Positions 51,301 through 60,222 are shown, counted from the stretch's first letter. The stretch: DNA of 64,000 nt from Mycoavidus sp. HKI (GCF_020023735.2 NZ_CP076444.2:248001-312000); one strand, 5' to 3'. Program-made: numbers and translations. The notes: generated by a model not told the origin, from the sequence alone.

Positions 51301-54300
51301 AAGTTTGTGACACGGAGGCAAGCTCTTGGAAGGGTACAGTCAGTACACAGCCTCCAGATAAGGAAGCGCAACCTAGCCAAAGCGGGCTGACTGTATTCCA
51401 ACAGGCCAAGATGTATGCAAGCGGCAACCTATCGATTTCGAGTTCGGGTAGCTTACTGAATCAAGGGGAGTTAAAAATAGAGGGCGATATTTCTCTTAAG
51501 GCGAGATCCCTAGAGAATCAAGCAAGCGCTTTGATCGACGGACGATTTTTGACGCTAATCCTACACGATCAGCTTAGAAATGATGGAGTAATCCAAGGCA
51601 GCACTGTAGTTATCAGTGCGCAGAGCCTAGTCAATGATGGTAGCGAGGATACCGACGCGCATCAAGCAGGGGCCATCATGGCGCGCCGCCAGCTTGCCAT
51701 CGGCGCACAGACCCTACACAACCAAGAACATGGCTTGGTGCATAGCGATGGCGAATTGACGATAGGGGGCTCCCTCAATGCTCAGCACAAAGTAGAAGGT
51801 TCAGCACAGACTCTAAACAACACCACGTCTGCCACCATTGAGTCAAGAGATAAGCTATTGATCCAAGCCGATCATTTGGACAATCAAAATGGGCAAATCA
51901 CAACGAGTGCGGATCTTATTCTGAGGAGTAAAAATCTTGATAATACGCAGGGCCATATAGAAGCCAATGGCGATCAAAGCGTATTAGATATACAGGTCAA
52001 CATGATTGACAATACCGCAGGCCGGCTGCTCCATACTGGCACAGGACAGGCTCAGATTGTGGCCCACTACGCAATAATGAATGGCGATGATGAAGGTGAA
52101 AAAGGAGCCGGTTTAATCTTTGCTCAAGGCCTTCTTTCTGTCACCTCACCTAAAATAGCGAATATTGAAGGCGGGAAAATTCTTTCGAATCAAGCGCTCA
52201 AAATAAAAGCCTCCTCTTTTTTAAGTAATCAAGCTGGCACGTTATCGGCCAGCCAAAAAATCGAGATTGACACCATCGGCTTAAATAACCTTAAAGGAAA
52301 AATCATTGTAGGGTCGGATGAGGCGCACCCATCGCAACCCACCCATAACGCTAACTTGCTTGAAGTGCATGCGAAGAAAGTGTTAAACCATGATGAAGGT
52401 CAGATCATCAACACCGGTATAGGTGAAATAAAGATTTTCTCGGATACCATCAAAAATGGCGAGAGTATAGATCCAGAAACACAAGGCGGCCTGATCAGTG
52501 CTCAAGGCGGAGTCATGCTGGAGGCGCAAGGTATCTTCAATGGGGCTAACAGTCAGATTTCAGGGAAGAATGTCAATCTGCAAGCAGAACAATCTTTCGC
52601 CAACCTCAACGGTACAGTGTCTGCAAGCGACAGATTATCGCTGAAAAGTAAAAATTTTTTGAATTGTATAGAAGGGGTCTTACAAAGTGATGGAGATCTC
52701 TATGTTTCAGTAGATCGTTTAATCAACGATGGTATTTTGCACGGCAAGGGTCAAGTCTTGATCGAGGGTGACCAGATAGAGAATAATAAACAGGGATGGA
52801 ACGACAATTACAAAACTATGCAGCCTCCTCAAAGGCACGTGTTGAAACCAGGCTCGGCTTTGATTGTTGGCGATACGGTTTCAATCGGCGCGCATGATAG
52901 GCTCAACTCTATGTTGCTTAACATGGCTGGTGTGATCTTCGCGCAAAACAGTCTTAAAATCGGTGTTAAGGAGGTTCAAAACTTAGAGCGCGGCGTGCTC
53001 TATAGCGGCGGTAGTTTAGCCATTGGCGGTGAGTTGGATGCTCAGTCCACAGCGCAGGTCAGCAGTGAACGCATCCTCAATAATGGATCAACGATTGATG
53101 CGGTAGGTGATCTCTCGATCCATGCAAAAAAGTTGATCAATCAAAATTCGAGGTTCGAGACCCAAGAAAGGCTGATCGAAGAGCGGGAGATACACGAATG
53201 TCAGGATCAGCATACCAACCAACGCTACGATGGATCTCAAATCGGATGGCATGGTGACGTAGGGGGCCTTTACCGAGTGCACCACTCCGGTACAGAAGTG
53301 TTTTGTTTTACTAACTATAACTTTACCCGTCGTGTGTCAACGACCGTGGTCACGCACAGCGAACCCGGTAAAATTCAAGCGGGTGGGGCGATCCGCTTAT
53401 CGGGAGCGGTTTTTAATGATAAAAGCCGGATTATTGCAGGGGGAGCGCTCAGTGACCTCGAAGGTGGAGTGGCTCAGATTAATAACCGTGATGCCAACGG
53501 TCGGCGTATCACGACCGATCAGGGAACATCGCAATGGTCAGACAGAGACTGGCATGGTGGCATGTTCAGTCGGGGCTGGACTCGTGATTGGAGCGGGCAC
53601 GTACCCTACCATCCCGCTCCGGTGATAGAACACCACACTCTGAATGTAGCCGTCTCTCAACAATACACCGCGGTTGACCAGCAAGCGCCCTCTACAGCGT
53701 TAGTGCTGAGCACCTCTGCCTTAACCCGCAGCAGCCCTTTCTTAAATAGTGGCTTACAGCACTTTCAGTTCGATCCTGATCGAGCGTATCTAATTCAAAC
53801 CGATCCCCGTTTTACGCGTAACAGCGATACCGTTTCTAGCAATTTCTTGCTGAATTTACTCAATCTCGACCCCCAACACGTGCCCAAACGCTTAGGAGAT
53901 GGCTTTTATGAACAGCAACTGATTCGTGACCAGATCATTGGCTTGACGGGTCACTACTATCTATCCGGCTATCGAAACCCAATTGCTGAATTCAAAGCGT
54001 TAATGCATAGGGGGGCAAACTGGGCCAAGCAACACCATCTGACCCTCGGCATAGAGCCCACGCCGCAGCAAATTGCCGCCTTAAGCGCGAGCCCAGTTTG
54101 GCTGGTGAATCAAAGCGTTAAATTACCCGACGGCTCAGAACAGACGGTCCTGACGCCCAAAGTCTATCTCGCGAAAAGAGATGCCAGTCCAGTTCCGCTG
54201 GGCGGCTCGCTGATTTCAGCCAACGCCATTGAACTGCACAGCGACCGCCCATTTAAAAATGCCGGCACGATGATCAGCCGCGGCAAGATGGCTCTCACTG

Positions 54301-57300
54301 CACGCAATATTGATAACCAGCGCGGCGCAATCGTCAGCTTGGACACCCTCTCGATGCAGGCGAGCCATAACATCGATAGTCGCGCTGGCCAGTTGATTGC
54401 CGTCAAAAAAATGACTTTAAAAGCTGGACAGGATATCCATCTCCAAAGCCAAACCCATACGACCCATGCCATCAGCGGCAGCCAGACGGCGCTAGATGGT
54501 GTCACCCGGGTCCAAGCCGAGCAGTTGGACGCGTATGCCGAGTCGGATATTCATTTGGCCTCGACTCAAATCAAGGTGGCTGAAAACGCCCGTTTAGAAG
54601 CCAAAGGCGACCTCACACTAGGTACCGCCACTGTAGGTGCTCAACACCAATTAGTCTGGGATGAACACAATGACTTAAGCCTAAGCAGAAAAACAGAAAT
54701 CGGCACGCAAATTGAAACGGGCGGTTCACTTGAACTTAAGGCGGGTCGGGATATCCATGCGGCTGGCGCTTATGTGAATGCTGGAAAAGGACTTTCTGTC
54801 AAAGCGGATCGAGATATTAACGTGGAGGCAGCCTATGAAGAGACGGATTTTGAGGAGTCTCATTATCGTGAATCGAGCACTGCATTCTCTTCTTCGAGCG
54901 AATTAACGCAAAACAAACTGTATAGAAAACAAGCATTGAGCAGTACCTTATCCGGGGGCACGGTACAGATAGAAGCCGGACATGACCTGAATATCATGGG
55001 CTCAAACGTGATCGGGATGCACGATGTGGATCTCCATGCGGCCAACAATATCAAGCAAAAAGCTGTCGAGCAGGCTGAGAGAGGCCAGCACTATTCCGTT
55101 AAAGAACGCTCAGGCTTATTAGATAGCGGGAAATTCGGAGTGACGGTGGGCACGCGGACACAAAAAGACGCTCAAGAAAATGAGCACACGCCCCAGATTG
55201 GTTCGGTGATAGGCAGTGTATCTGGCCATGTTAGAGCCTTTGCCGGCCATGAATACGAGCAAAGCGGCAGTCAGCTGGTTGTGCCGATAGGCGATATCCA
55301 GATTCAAGCTGGCAAGGCCAAGATCGATGTGGCCTATGAGGAGAGCAGGGTCTGGCAGCGTAGTGAATGGCAGCAATCGGGTTTGACGGTTTCGGTCAGT
55401 GCGCCCGTGCTTGCAGCGGCGCAAACGAATCAGCAGATGCTGCAGGCCAGTACCCAGGTCAGTGATCCACGGATGCAGGCGTTAGCGGCAGGCGCAGGTG
55501 CACTGGCGATGAAAAATGCCTACGATGCGATCCAGGCGGATCCCAAAGCGGTGGGTGGCGCGACAGTGAGCGCCATGATTGGCGAAGATCGTTATGAAAC
55601 AGAGCAGACGCAGCTGAGCAAGACGGCGCTGAACAGCACACTGGCGGCAGGTGGGAATATATCGATCCAGGTCAGTGGCTTAGGAGAAGAGTCCACGCTG
55701 GATCTGATTGGTGCCCGCATAGAAGCAAAACAGGATATTACGCTTAACGTAGAAGGTCGACTGAATGTGGAAGCTGCGCCGAATAGCTTGATTGAGCAGA
55801 GTCAGCAGCAGAGCCGGAGTTTTGCAGTGGGGATGGCGACAACGCTTGGCCGCCAGAACTCAGTGGGGGCCTCGCTGGCGGTGAGCGTTGGGCATGGCCA
55901 TGCAGATGGGGCGCAAATCAGCTATACGCCGACCTTGATCCAAGCGGGTGGCAAGCTGACGCTCAAGGCACAAAGCGATGTGCGCCTAAAAGGCGCGCAG
56001 ATAGCTGGGGAGCAGGTTACAGCGCAGATTGAGGGGGATCTTGAAATAGAAAGTGTGCAAAACACGGCGACTTACCATAGCCACTCTCAAAGTATCAGTG
56101 GCAGCGTAACAGCAGGTTCTGTCTCAGCGGCCAGCCTGCATTTCTCGCAACGTAGGATGGACAGTCATTATCTGAGCGTCGCGGAACAGGCGGGGATTCA
56201 GGCGGGAGAGGGAGGTTTTCAGGTAACCGTTAAGGGTGATACGAAGCTTGTCGGTGGCGTGATTGCAGGGGCTGAACAGGCAGTGCGGGCAGGGAGGAAC
56301 ACTCTAATGACAGGAACCCTGCAACAGACTGATCTGACGAATCAAGCGAGCTATGATGCAAGCAGTATCAGTTTAGGTGGAGGGTACAGTCAAAGTGGCA
56401 AAGGGGTGGGCTCGAAGCAATCGGGAGAAGTGACAACGCCTGCCCATAGTGGTAATCAGTTGGCGAGCCGGGGTGGCATGAGTGCTGCGATACCGATTGT
56501 GATGAGTGCCTCTGGTCAGGCGCAGTCCACAACCCGCAGTGCGATTAGTGGTGCGGAGATTGTGATTACGGATGAGGCCCGGCAAATGGAACTGACGGGG
56601 CACAGTGCGGCAGAGACGATTGCAGACCTAAACCGTCATCCGGCACAGAGTCATCAAACGTTAGCGCCGATTTTTAACCGGGCTGAGATTGAGGCTAGCT
56701 TTGATATCGTCAATGCATTAGGTCGGGAAGCGGGTACCTTTATCGTCAATAGAGCCCGGGAAGCGGATCATAAGCTTGAGCGGGCCAAAAATATAGAGAC
56801 GCTGGCCAATGATGAGTTCATGCCTGTAGCGCAGCGGCAGGAATTGCTGGAAGTCGCGGCTGAGTTACGGGCGCAGGCGCAGAATTTGAATAAGCAATGG
56901 GGAGCAGGAGGCACCTACCGTCGCATCGTCACTGCGCTGACGGCAGCGGCATCGGGCAATGTGACTGGGACGAGCGCGCAATTTACCCAGGCAGCGGCGC
57001 TCAACTATTTGCAAAGCCTGGGTGCCGAAAAAATCAAGTATATTGCAGATAGCCTGCATGATGAAACGGTGCGTGCCGCCTTGCATGGGGCATTAGCTTA
57101 TGGCGGCGCAGTCGCGCGGGGGCAATCGGGTGGCGCAGCGGCCTTGGGCGCGAGTGCAAGTGTATTGGTGAATACTCTGCTAGGTCCTGTAGAAGGCGTG
57201 TCTGAAGAGGAGAAAGACGCGCGCAAGAATATAGTCACTAGCCTAGTGGCGGGGCTTGCAGATGCAGGAGGGGTTGATGCGACATCCGCGCAGCATGCGG

Positions 57301-58067
57301 CGCAGATTGAAACAGAAAATAATGCCATGGTGCTGGCAGCACCGTTATTGGTAACCCCACCTGGACTCACTTTATTAGGCTTATTAGGCGCAGCGGCTGC
57401 AGGTGCGGTGGTGACGAAAGGAGCCATGGATTTTTATGAAGAGTATAAAGAGCGGGCAACAAATACCGAGCAGCCTGGAGAGGACGGTAATCAGTTAGTG
57501 CAACCGCCTCCGCCGCCGATGATAACGCTGATAGAACCAGAGCAGCCGCCCCATCTTCCCGGCATGGCATGGCATCAGGATGAAGAAGTGCGGCTTGAAG
57601 GCATGCCTAATCAATCTGGAGAGCATATCGTTCAGCCTTTGGCGAGGCCAAGAGAGGTTCAATCAGCAGGTAATGTGATGGAGACGCCGATTGCCGAAGG
57701 GTTAGATATATTTGACACGGTTATTTTTAGTAAGGGGGTGAAAGCCAATAGAGACAAGGACTATGTGCCGAATGCAGGTTCTGTTGATAATATGGAGCAT
57801 TTTTTTAATGGAACAGAGTTTGGTAAGGAAGTAAAGCGCGTGACTATTCCTACTAACGAGTTCTATCATGGAGAGAGGATATACAAAGCAACTGAAGGAA
57901 TTGGAGTTGAAATAAAAGATGGTGATTTGATGTACTTAGATAAGCAGCATAAAAATCATTTGGAGGTATATACTGGGAATAGAGTTTCCAGAAACGTTTT
58001 AAATCTTGATGGAACAATTAATGTTGTTAAAACTAACAAAGCACAGGGCAGAAGATTAGTGAAATAA
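48369..58067 (+). CDS. cdiA: CdiA-family contact-dependent toxin/filamentous haemagglutinin without signal peptide
   Basis: A 3232-residue TpsA protein. Residues about 45-200 match the two-partner-secretion domain (N-A-A-G-I-S-Y-N, R-I-I-L-N-H-V, then N-A-N-G-I-E-C-W-G-C). Residues 200-1770 are FHA-type repeats with internal duplications. About 1806-1935 carries the CdiA core segment (Y-L-I-Q-T-D-P-R-F, then R-L-G-D-G-F-Y-E-Q-Q-L-I). Residues 1940-2740 are FHA-2-like, and 2750-2985 is a pre-toxin region ending in E-T-E-N-N (2981-2985). A hydrophobic stretch at ~2988-3012 precedes a proline-rich linker. The C-terminal ~120 residues are an AT-rich toxin module with D3191, H3194, H3197 and E3199. 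The N-terminus has no ESPR or signal peptide, and the TPS domain lacks a short segment. No cdiB gene is in the window. The frame is intact. Confidence 0.9.
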   Translation: MMLKPINGVSIQHIRSASIAPNRQEPITPHSSEEADSPTVNTAQPNAAGISYNEHPNFNVDPPGVTLQNGSTVRIILNHVIGRTLSQLNSVIKIAGEPAQLVFSNANGIECWGCNFLNTKHLVLSTGEPILNSDGELQAFHVKAGQITIKSNTTLKQFEQIDLIAYSIKVEGELSANKINMSTGTHEINYADTGLPMITRQQELSIARSETDQGSRRASRLHFIETARVWAKEHLNIQADTLDNASHRIQPNGNLTVKAVSLTGAGTLSAALDLAAKLEEDYTHKNQLSAGRHLSISTTQRLINQGTLQIQGEITLEAKELENQSKSLIDGVYLTLKAGDLLRNYGVIRGGSIAIDAPSLVNDGTNHSAEHQAGAILAHRQLTIQAQSLRNQEHGLVRSDGELTIGDALGTQRKLTDSTQVLVNSGSSMIESKEKLSIQVGELNNQNGQITAHSDLILNSQVILNQEGRIKAQGDQSVLDVYTAAINNTSGWLLHTGTGQTQIVAQVTIANFNTKAIPGAGLIFGKGPVTIHSPKIVNYEGGAIISDQMLKIKTPYLGNQLSTLSAGQKIEIDTDKLQNVGGLITVGEDEKFKAEASHSVQGPSRHAPDLVGVLEVNAQEVINTAYTGEKAQESLIRVQGKVVIEAQKIYNANKSQILGKEVDLNSKELISNAASTVYASDKFSLKAHSLVNLDKGILQSEGDFHISVNDELGNLKGQIIANSDLVLKSQVLDNQEVHIETRGDQSVLDVQVNLINNASGRLLNTSAGQTQIVARQTILNRNMDAVKGRGFIFGKGPVSVTSSQIVNDKGGVIFSNQTLEIKAADYVYNKFATLSACQKIDINTSSLNNYAGGLISVGTEEAAKTATSTGAHSPDNLTHYAGVLTVQAKEVRNMLDKGETQGGLIRLQGKIEMEAEKIFNGNKSQILAKNVSLNAKELFFDAGSTVFASDTLDLMAYIFKIKGVVQAQSIHLLSGVSQVCDTEASSWKGTVSTQPPDKEAQPSQSGLTVFQQAKMYASGNLSISSSGSLLNQGELKIEGDISLKARSLENQASALIDGRFLTLILHDQLRNDGVIQGSTVVISAQSLVNDGSEDTDAHQAGAIMARRQLAIGAQTLHNQEHGLVHSDGELTIGGSLNAQHKVEGSAQTLNNTTSATIESRDKLLIQADHLDNQNGQITTSADLILRSKNLDNTQGHIEANGDQSVLDIQVNMIDNTAGRLLHTGTGQAQIVAHYAIMNGDDEGEKGAGLIFAQGLLSVTSPKIANIEGGKILSNQALKIKASSFLSNQAGTLSASQKIEIDTIGLNNLKGKIIVGSDEAHPSQPTHNANLLEVHAKKVLNHDEGQIINTGIGEIKIFSDTIKNGESIDPETQGGLISAQGGVMLEAQGIFNGANSQISGKNVNLQAEQSFANLNGTVSASDRLSLKSKNFLNCIEGVLQSDGDLYVSVDRLINDGILHGKGQVLIEGDQIENNKQGWNDNYKTMQPPQRHVLKPGSALIVGDTVSIGAHDRLNSMLLNMAGVIFAQNSLKIGVKEVQNLERGVLYSGGSLAIGGELDAQSTAQVSSERILNNGSTIDAVGDLSIHAKKLINQNSRFETQERLIEEREIHECQDQHTNQRYDGSQIGWHGDVGGLYRVHHSGTEVFCFTNYNFTRRVSTTVVTHSEPGKIQAGGAIRLSGAVFNDKSRIIAGGALSDLEGGVAQINNRDANGRRITTDQGTSQWSDRDWHGGMFSRGWTRDWSGHVPYHPAPVIEHHTLNVAVSQQYTAVDQQAPSTALVLSTSALTRSSPFLNSGLQHFQFDPDRAYLIQTDPRFTRNSDTVSSNFLLNLLNLDPQHVPKRLGDGFYEQQLIRDQIIGLTGHYYLSGYRNPIAEFKALMHRGANWAKQHHLTLGIEPTPQQIAALSASPVWLVNQSVKLPDGSEQTVLTPKVYLAKRDASPVPLGGSLISANAIELHSDRPFKNAGTMISRGKMALTARNIDNQRGAIVSLDTLSMQASHNIDSRAGQLIAVKKMTLKAGQDIHLQSQTHTTHAISGSQTALDGVTRVQAEQLDAYAESDIHLASTQIKVAENARLEAKGDLTLGTATVGAQHQLVWDEHNDLSLSRKTEIGTQIETGGSLELKAGRDIHAAGAYVNAGKGLSVKADRDINVEAAYEETDFEESHYRESSTAFSSSSELTQNKLYRKQALSSTLSGGTVQIEAGHDLNIMGSNVIGMHDVDLHAANNIKQKAVEQAERGQHYSVKERSGLLDSGKFGVTVGTRTQKDAQENEHTPQIGSVIGSVSGHVRAFAGHEYEQSGSQLVVPIGDIQIQAGKAKIDVAYEESRVWQRSEWQQSGLTVSVSAPVLAAAQTNQQMLQASTQVSDPRMQALAAGAGALAMKNAYDAIQADPKAVGGATVSAMIGEDRYETEQTQLSKTALNSTLAAGGNISIQVSGLGEESTLDLIGARIEAKQDITLNVEGRLNVEAAPNSLIEQSQQQSRSFAVGMATTLGRQNSVGASLAVSVGHGHADGAQISYTPTLIQAGGKLTLKAQSDVRLKGAQIAGEQVTAQIEGDLEIESVQNTATYHSHSQSISGSVTAGSVSAASLHFSQRRMDSHYLSVAEQAGIQAGEGGFQVTVKGDTKLVGGVIAGAEQAVRAGRNTLMTGTLQQTDLTNQASYDASSISLGGGYSQSGKGVGSKQSGEVTTPAHSGNQLASRGGMSAAIPIVMSASGQAQSTTRSAISGAEIVITDEARQMELTGHSAAETIADLNRHPAQSHQTLAPIFNRAEIEASFDIVNALGREAGTFIVNRAREADHKLERAKNIETLANDEFMPVAQRQELLEVAAELRAQAQNLNKQWGAGGTYRRIVTALTAAASGNVTGTSAQFTQAAALNYLQSLGAEKIKYIADSLHDETVRAALHGALAYGGAVARGQSGGAAALGASASVLVNTLLGPVEGVSEEEKDARKNIVTSLVAGLADAGGVDATSAQHAAQIETENNAMVLAAPLLVTPPGLTLLGLLGAAAAGAVVTKGAMDFYEEYKERATNTEQPGEDGNQLVQPPPPPMITLIEPEQPPHLPGMAWHQDEEVRLEGMPNQSGEHIVQPLARPREVQSAGNVMETPIAEGLDIFDTVIFSKGVKANRDKDYVPNAGSVDNMEHFFNGTEFGKEVKRVTIPTNEFYHGERIYKATEGIGVEIKDGDLMYLDKQHKNHLEVYTGNRVSRNVLNLDGTINVVKTNKAQGRRLVK
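49280..52075 (+). repeat. Intragenic duplication in the cdiA-like gene
   Basis: The protein encoded at about 49280-49890 is repeated at about 51470-52070, and part of it again at about 50510-50700. Shared markers include the segments H-Q-A-G-A-I, N-Q-E-H-G-L-V, S-D-G-E-L-T-I-G and G-D-Q-S-V-L-D. The offset of the two full copies is close to 2.19 kb. The copies have diverged, so this is old duplication of adhesin repeat units. Confidence 0.7.
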
Positions 58068-58077
58068 AGGGAAAGTA

Positions 58078-58869
58078 ATGTTGGATTTTAATAGGTTTAA
58101 AGCACGTTTAATGGAATTTCTTCAATCTCATGGTTTGACATATTCTGATCTGAAGACTACGCATAAAAGAACTGGATATGCGTCGTATATTGATTGGAGA
58201 GCTGACTATAACAAATCTTTTAAGACGGATTTTGAAAAATTAGAGAGAGCGATCGAACTATATAACAAAGCCTTACCAAAAAAAGATATGCTGGCAGCTA
58301 AGGCAAGCTTTGTGTATGCCTATGTAAGAATGGGATCATTGGCAAGTAGTCCATTCGATGCAATTTCACACGATTTAACAAGGGTGCTTAACAATAAAAG
58401 TTTCAATTGGCCTTCTTTTAAAAAAGGTTACACTATTCCAAGCAAATATTTCTGTAAAGAAAAAAATGAAATTACTCAAGAAGGATTAGTAGATTTGAAT
58501 ATAATTAGAAATATCTTGATGGATCTAGTTCGGTCTCACGGCGTGGAGGGTGAGGAATTAGAGCGCATGGATAAACGAACGAGGAATTTAATATGGGGCA
58601 TCAACCTAAAAAGTGACTTTAATCAATTTTTCAATGAGAAGCTGTTAGCTTTGCAGATTGCCTTTGATGCATATGAAAAAGCATCTATACAAGAGGACTG
58701 GCGAGCAGTTCGAGCAATCCTTGAGAGAATTAGGTTAGTAAATTTTCAGCTTTATAATTTTGCTAGTGCAATTAGAAAAGCTCTAGTAAATGCCTGCTCA
58801 GATGAACGCTTTTGGCCCGATTTCCCGGAAGATTATAAAGTGCCGGCGCATTATAAATTTAGAGAATGA
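58078..58869 (+). CDS. Candidate CDI immunity protein, tandemly duplicated domain
   Basis: A 263-residue soluble protein starting 10 bases after the cdiA-like stop, with AGGGAAAG as ribosome site. It is AT-rich like the toxin end of that gene. The position is that of a cdiI immunity gene. Residues 11-125 and 147-261 are homologous halves: L-M-E-F-L-Q-S-H-G corresponds to L-M-D-L-V-R-S-H-G, and W-P-S-F-K-K-G-Y-T-I-P to W-P-D-F-P-E-D-Y-K-V-P. Each half appears helical. I do not recognise the family. Immunity function is inferred from context only. Confidence 0.7.
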   Translation: MLDFNRFKARLMEFLQSHGLTYSDLKTTHKRTGYASYIDWRADYNKSFKTDFEKLERAIELYNKALPKKDMLAAKASFVYAYVRMGSLASSPFDAISHDLTRVLNNKSFNWPSFKKGYTIPSKYFCKEKNEITQEGLVDLNIIRNILMDLVRSHGVEGEELERMDKRTRNLIWGINLKSDFNQFFNEKLLALQIAFDAYEKASIQEDWRAVRAILERIRLVNFQLYNFASAIRKALVNACSDERFWPDFPEDYKVPAHYKFRE

Positions 58870-58884
58870 GCTAGGTGTAGAGTT

Positions 58885-59046
58885 ATGATGAGGCCCGCGT
58901 TGAGTAAGCAAAGCGAACCTCCTTGGGCGACATCTCAAAATCAATTGTCTTGTAGAGCGACAGAACTGCGCACACAAGCGCTGAATGAGCCATCGGGACC
59001 AGGCGGCCTAGAAATGGCGAAGGGGGATTCGAGTCAACGCGGCTAA
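58885..59046 (+). CDS. Short hypothetical frame or gene remnant
   Basis: A 53-residue open frame starting with two ATG codons and ending in TAA. The predicted product is polar and unrecognised, with no clear ribosome site. It may be the remnant of an older toxin-immunity cassette or plain noncoding DNA upstream of rpsL. Confidence 0.2.
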   Translation: MMRPALSKQSEPPWATSQNQLSCRATELRTQALNEPSGPGGLEMAKGDSSQRG

Positions 59047-59092
59047 GCTAGCATTGCGCCAGCGCATCGATGCCGACCTGCCACATTCCCTA

Positions 59093-59122
59093 TTGACTAC
59101 AATCAAGCTTAGGCCTTATTAT
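59093..59122 (+). promoter_or_regulatory. Predicted promoter of the str operon
   Basis: TTGACT (59093-59098) and TATTAT (59117-59122) with an 18-base spacer. It lies about 75 bases before the rpsL start and downstream of the inserted island, so ribosomal gene expression should not depend on the cdiA-like transcript. Confidence 0.65.
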
Positions 59123-59196
59123 ACGGGGTTCCGGTTTTCTAGGCCATTTGCCTGCTTTGTTCATTGAGCCCGGATCATTTTTTGCAGGATTACATA

Positions 59197-59574
59197 ATGC
59201 CAACTACTAATCAGCTGGTTCGTAAAGGTCGCGTCTCGGCTCAATTGAAGAGCAAGAGCCCGGCTTTAGAGAACAGCCCACAGCGGCGCGGTGTGTGCAC
59301 TCGGGTGTACACCACGACGCCGAAGAAACCAAATTCAGCGCTACGTAAAGTAGCTAAAGTGCGTTTAACGAACGGCTTTGAGGTGATTCCTTATATCGGC
59401 GGCGAAGGCCATAATCTGCAGGAGCACTCGGTGGTGCTGATTCGCGGTGGCCGGGTTAAGGATTTGCCTGGTGTACGTTATCACATTGTGCGTGGTTCAC
59501 TTGATACGCAAGGCGTGAAAGATCGTAAGCAAGCACGCTCGAAATACGGTGCAAAGCGCGCGAAAAAAGCGTAA
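59197..59574 (+). CDS. rpsL: 30S ribosomal protein S12
   Basis: A 125-residue decoding-centre protein. The segment [13 protein letters not shown] carries the lysine position linked to streptomycin sensitivity, apparently wild type. A longer frame from a TTG at 59164 exists; the ATG at 59197 gives the standard start M-P-T-T-N-Q-L-V-R. Confidence 0.98.
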   Translation: MPTTNQLVRKGRVSAQLKSKSPALENSPQRRGVCTRVYTTTPKKPNSALRKVAKVRLTNGFEVIPYIGGEGHNLQEHSVVLIRGGRVKDLPGVRYHIVRGSLDTQGVKDRKQARSKYGAKRAKKA

Positions 59575-59751
59575 TCTAAAACCTGCTCCAGCGTTGTTGG
59601 AGCGGTTGAAATAGTTTTGAGAGCGGTAGCATCAAATTAATGGTGGCTATCGAGTAAGCGGACACCCGACGTTATTTAGAAAAATTATTTTTAATTAGCG
59701 TAGTTGGTGGCCGAGGGGATTGACCCCAGCTGAAACAGTAAAGGAAAAGAA

Positions 59752-60222
59752 ATGCCACGTCGTCGTGAAGTCCCCAAGCGGGAAATTCTGCCAGATCCTA
59801 AATTTGGCAATGTAGAAGTCGCAAAATTCATGAATGTGCTGATGTTGTCTGGCAAGAAGTCTGTTGCCGAGCGTATTGTCTATGGCGCATTCAAACACGT
59901 TCAAGATAAAAACGGCAAAGAGCCTTTAGAATTATTTAACGGCGCACTGAATAACGTTAAACCAGTGGTTGAAGTTAAAGGGCGTCGCGTCGGTGGTGCA
60001 AACTACCAGGTGCCAGTTGAAGTGCGGCCAGCACGTCGCGCAGCGCTAGCCATGCGTTGGTTGTGCGATGCAGCGAAAAAGCGCAGTGAAAAATCCATGG
60101 CGTTACGTTTAGCTGCTGAATTGCTCGAGGCTTTCGAGGGCCGTGGTGGCGCCATGAAAAAGCGCGATGAAGTGCACCGGATGGCAGAAGCTAATAAAGC
60201 ATTTTCGCATTTCCGTTTTTAA
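59752..60222 (+). CDS. rpsG: 30S ribosomal protein S7
   Basis: A 156-residue 30S head assembly protein with [10 protein letters not shown] at the start and the signature [20 protein letters not shown] precedes the ATG. Separated from rpsL by 177 bases with no gene. Confidence 0.98.
   Translation: MPRRREVPKREILPDPKFGNVEVAKFMNVLMLSGKKSVAERIVYGAFKHVQDKNGKEPLELFNGALNNVKPVVEVKGRRVGGANYQVPVEVRPARRAALAMRWLCDAAKKRSEKSMALRLAAELLEAFEGRGGAMKKRDEVHRMAEANKAFSHFRF

Larger units (their letters stand above)
58870..59196 (+). other. Intergenic region between immunity gene and rpsL
   Basis: A 327-base region holding a 53-codon open frame (58885-59046) and then the rpsL promoter. The GC content returns to the chromosomal level from about 58890, so the right edge of the AT-rich insert is near the immunity stop codon. 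Confidence 0.5.

Noticed and set aside
48369..58067. CRISPR-like or satellite DNA suggested by the repeats in the giant gene
   Set aside because: The repeats are diverged, in frame and encode FHA stalk segments; there are no short identical repeats with unique spacers. No CRISPR array was seen in the window.
59164..59196. An 11-codon N-terminal extension of rpsL from a TTG codon
   Set aside because: S12 universally starts at M-P-T-T; the extension is a chance open frame.
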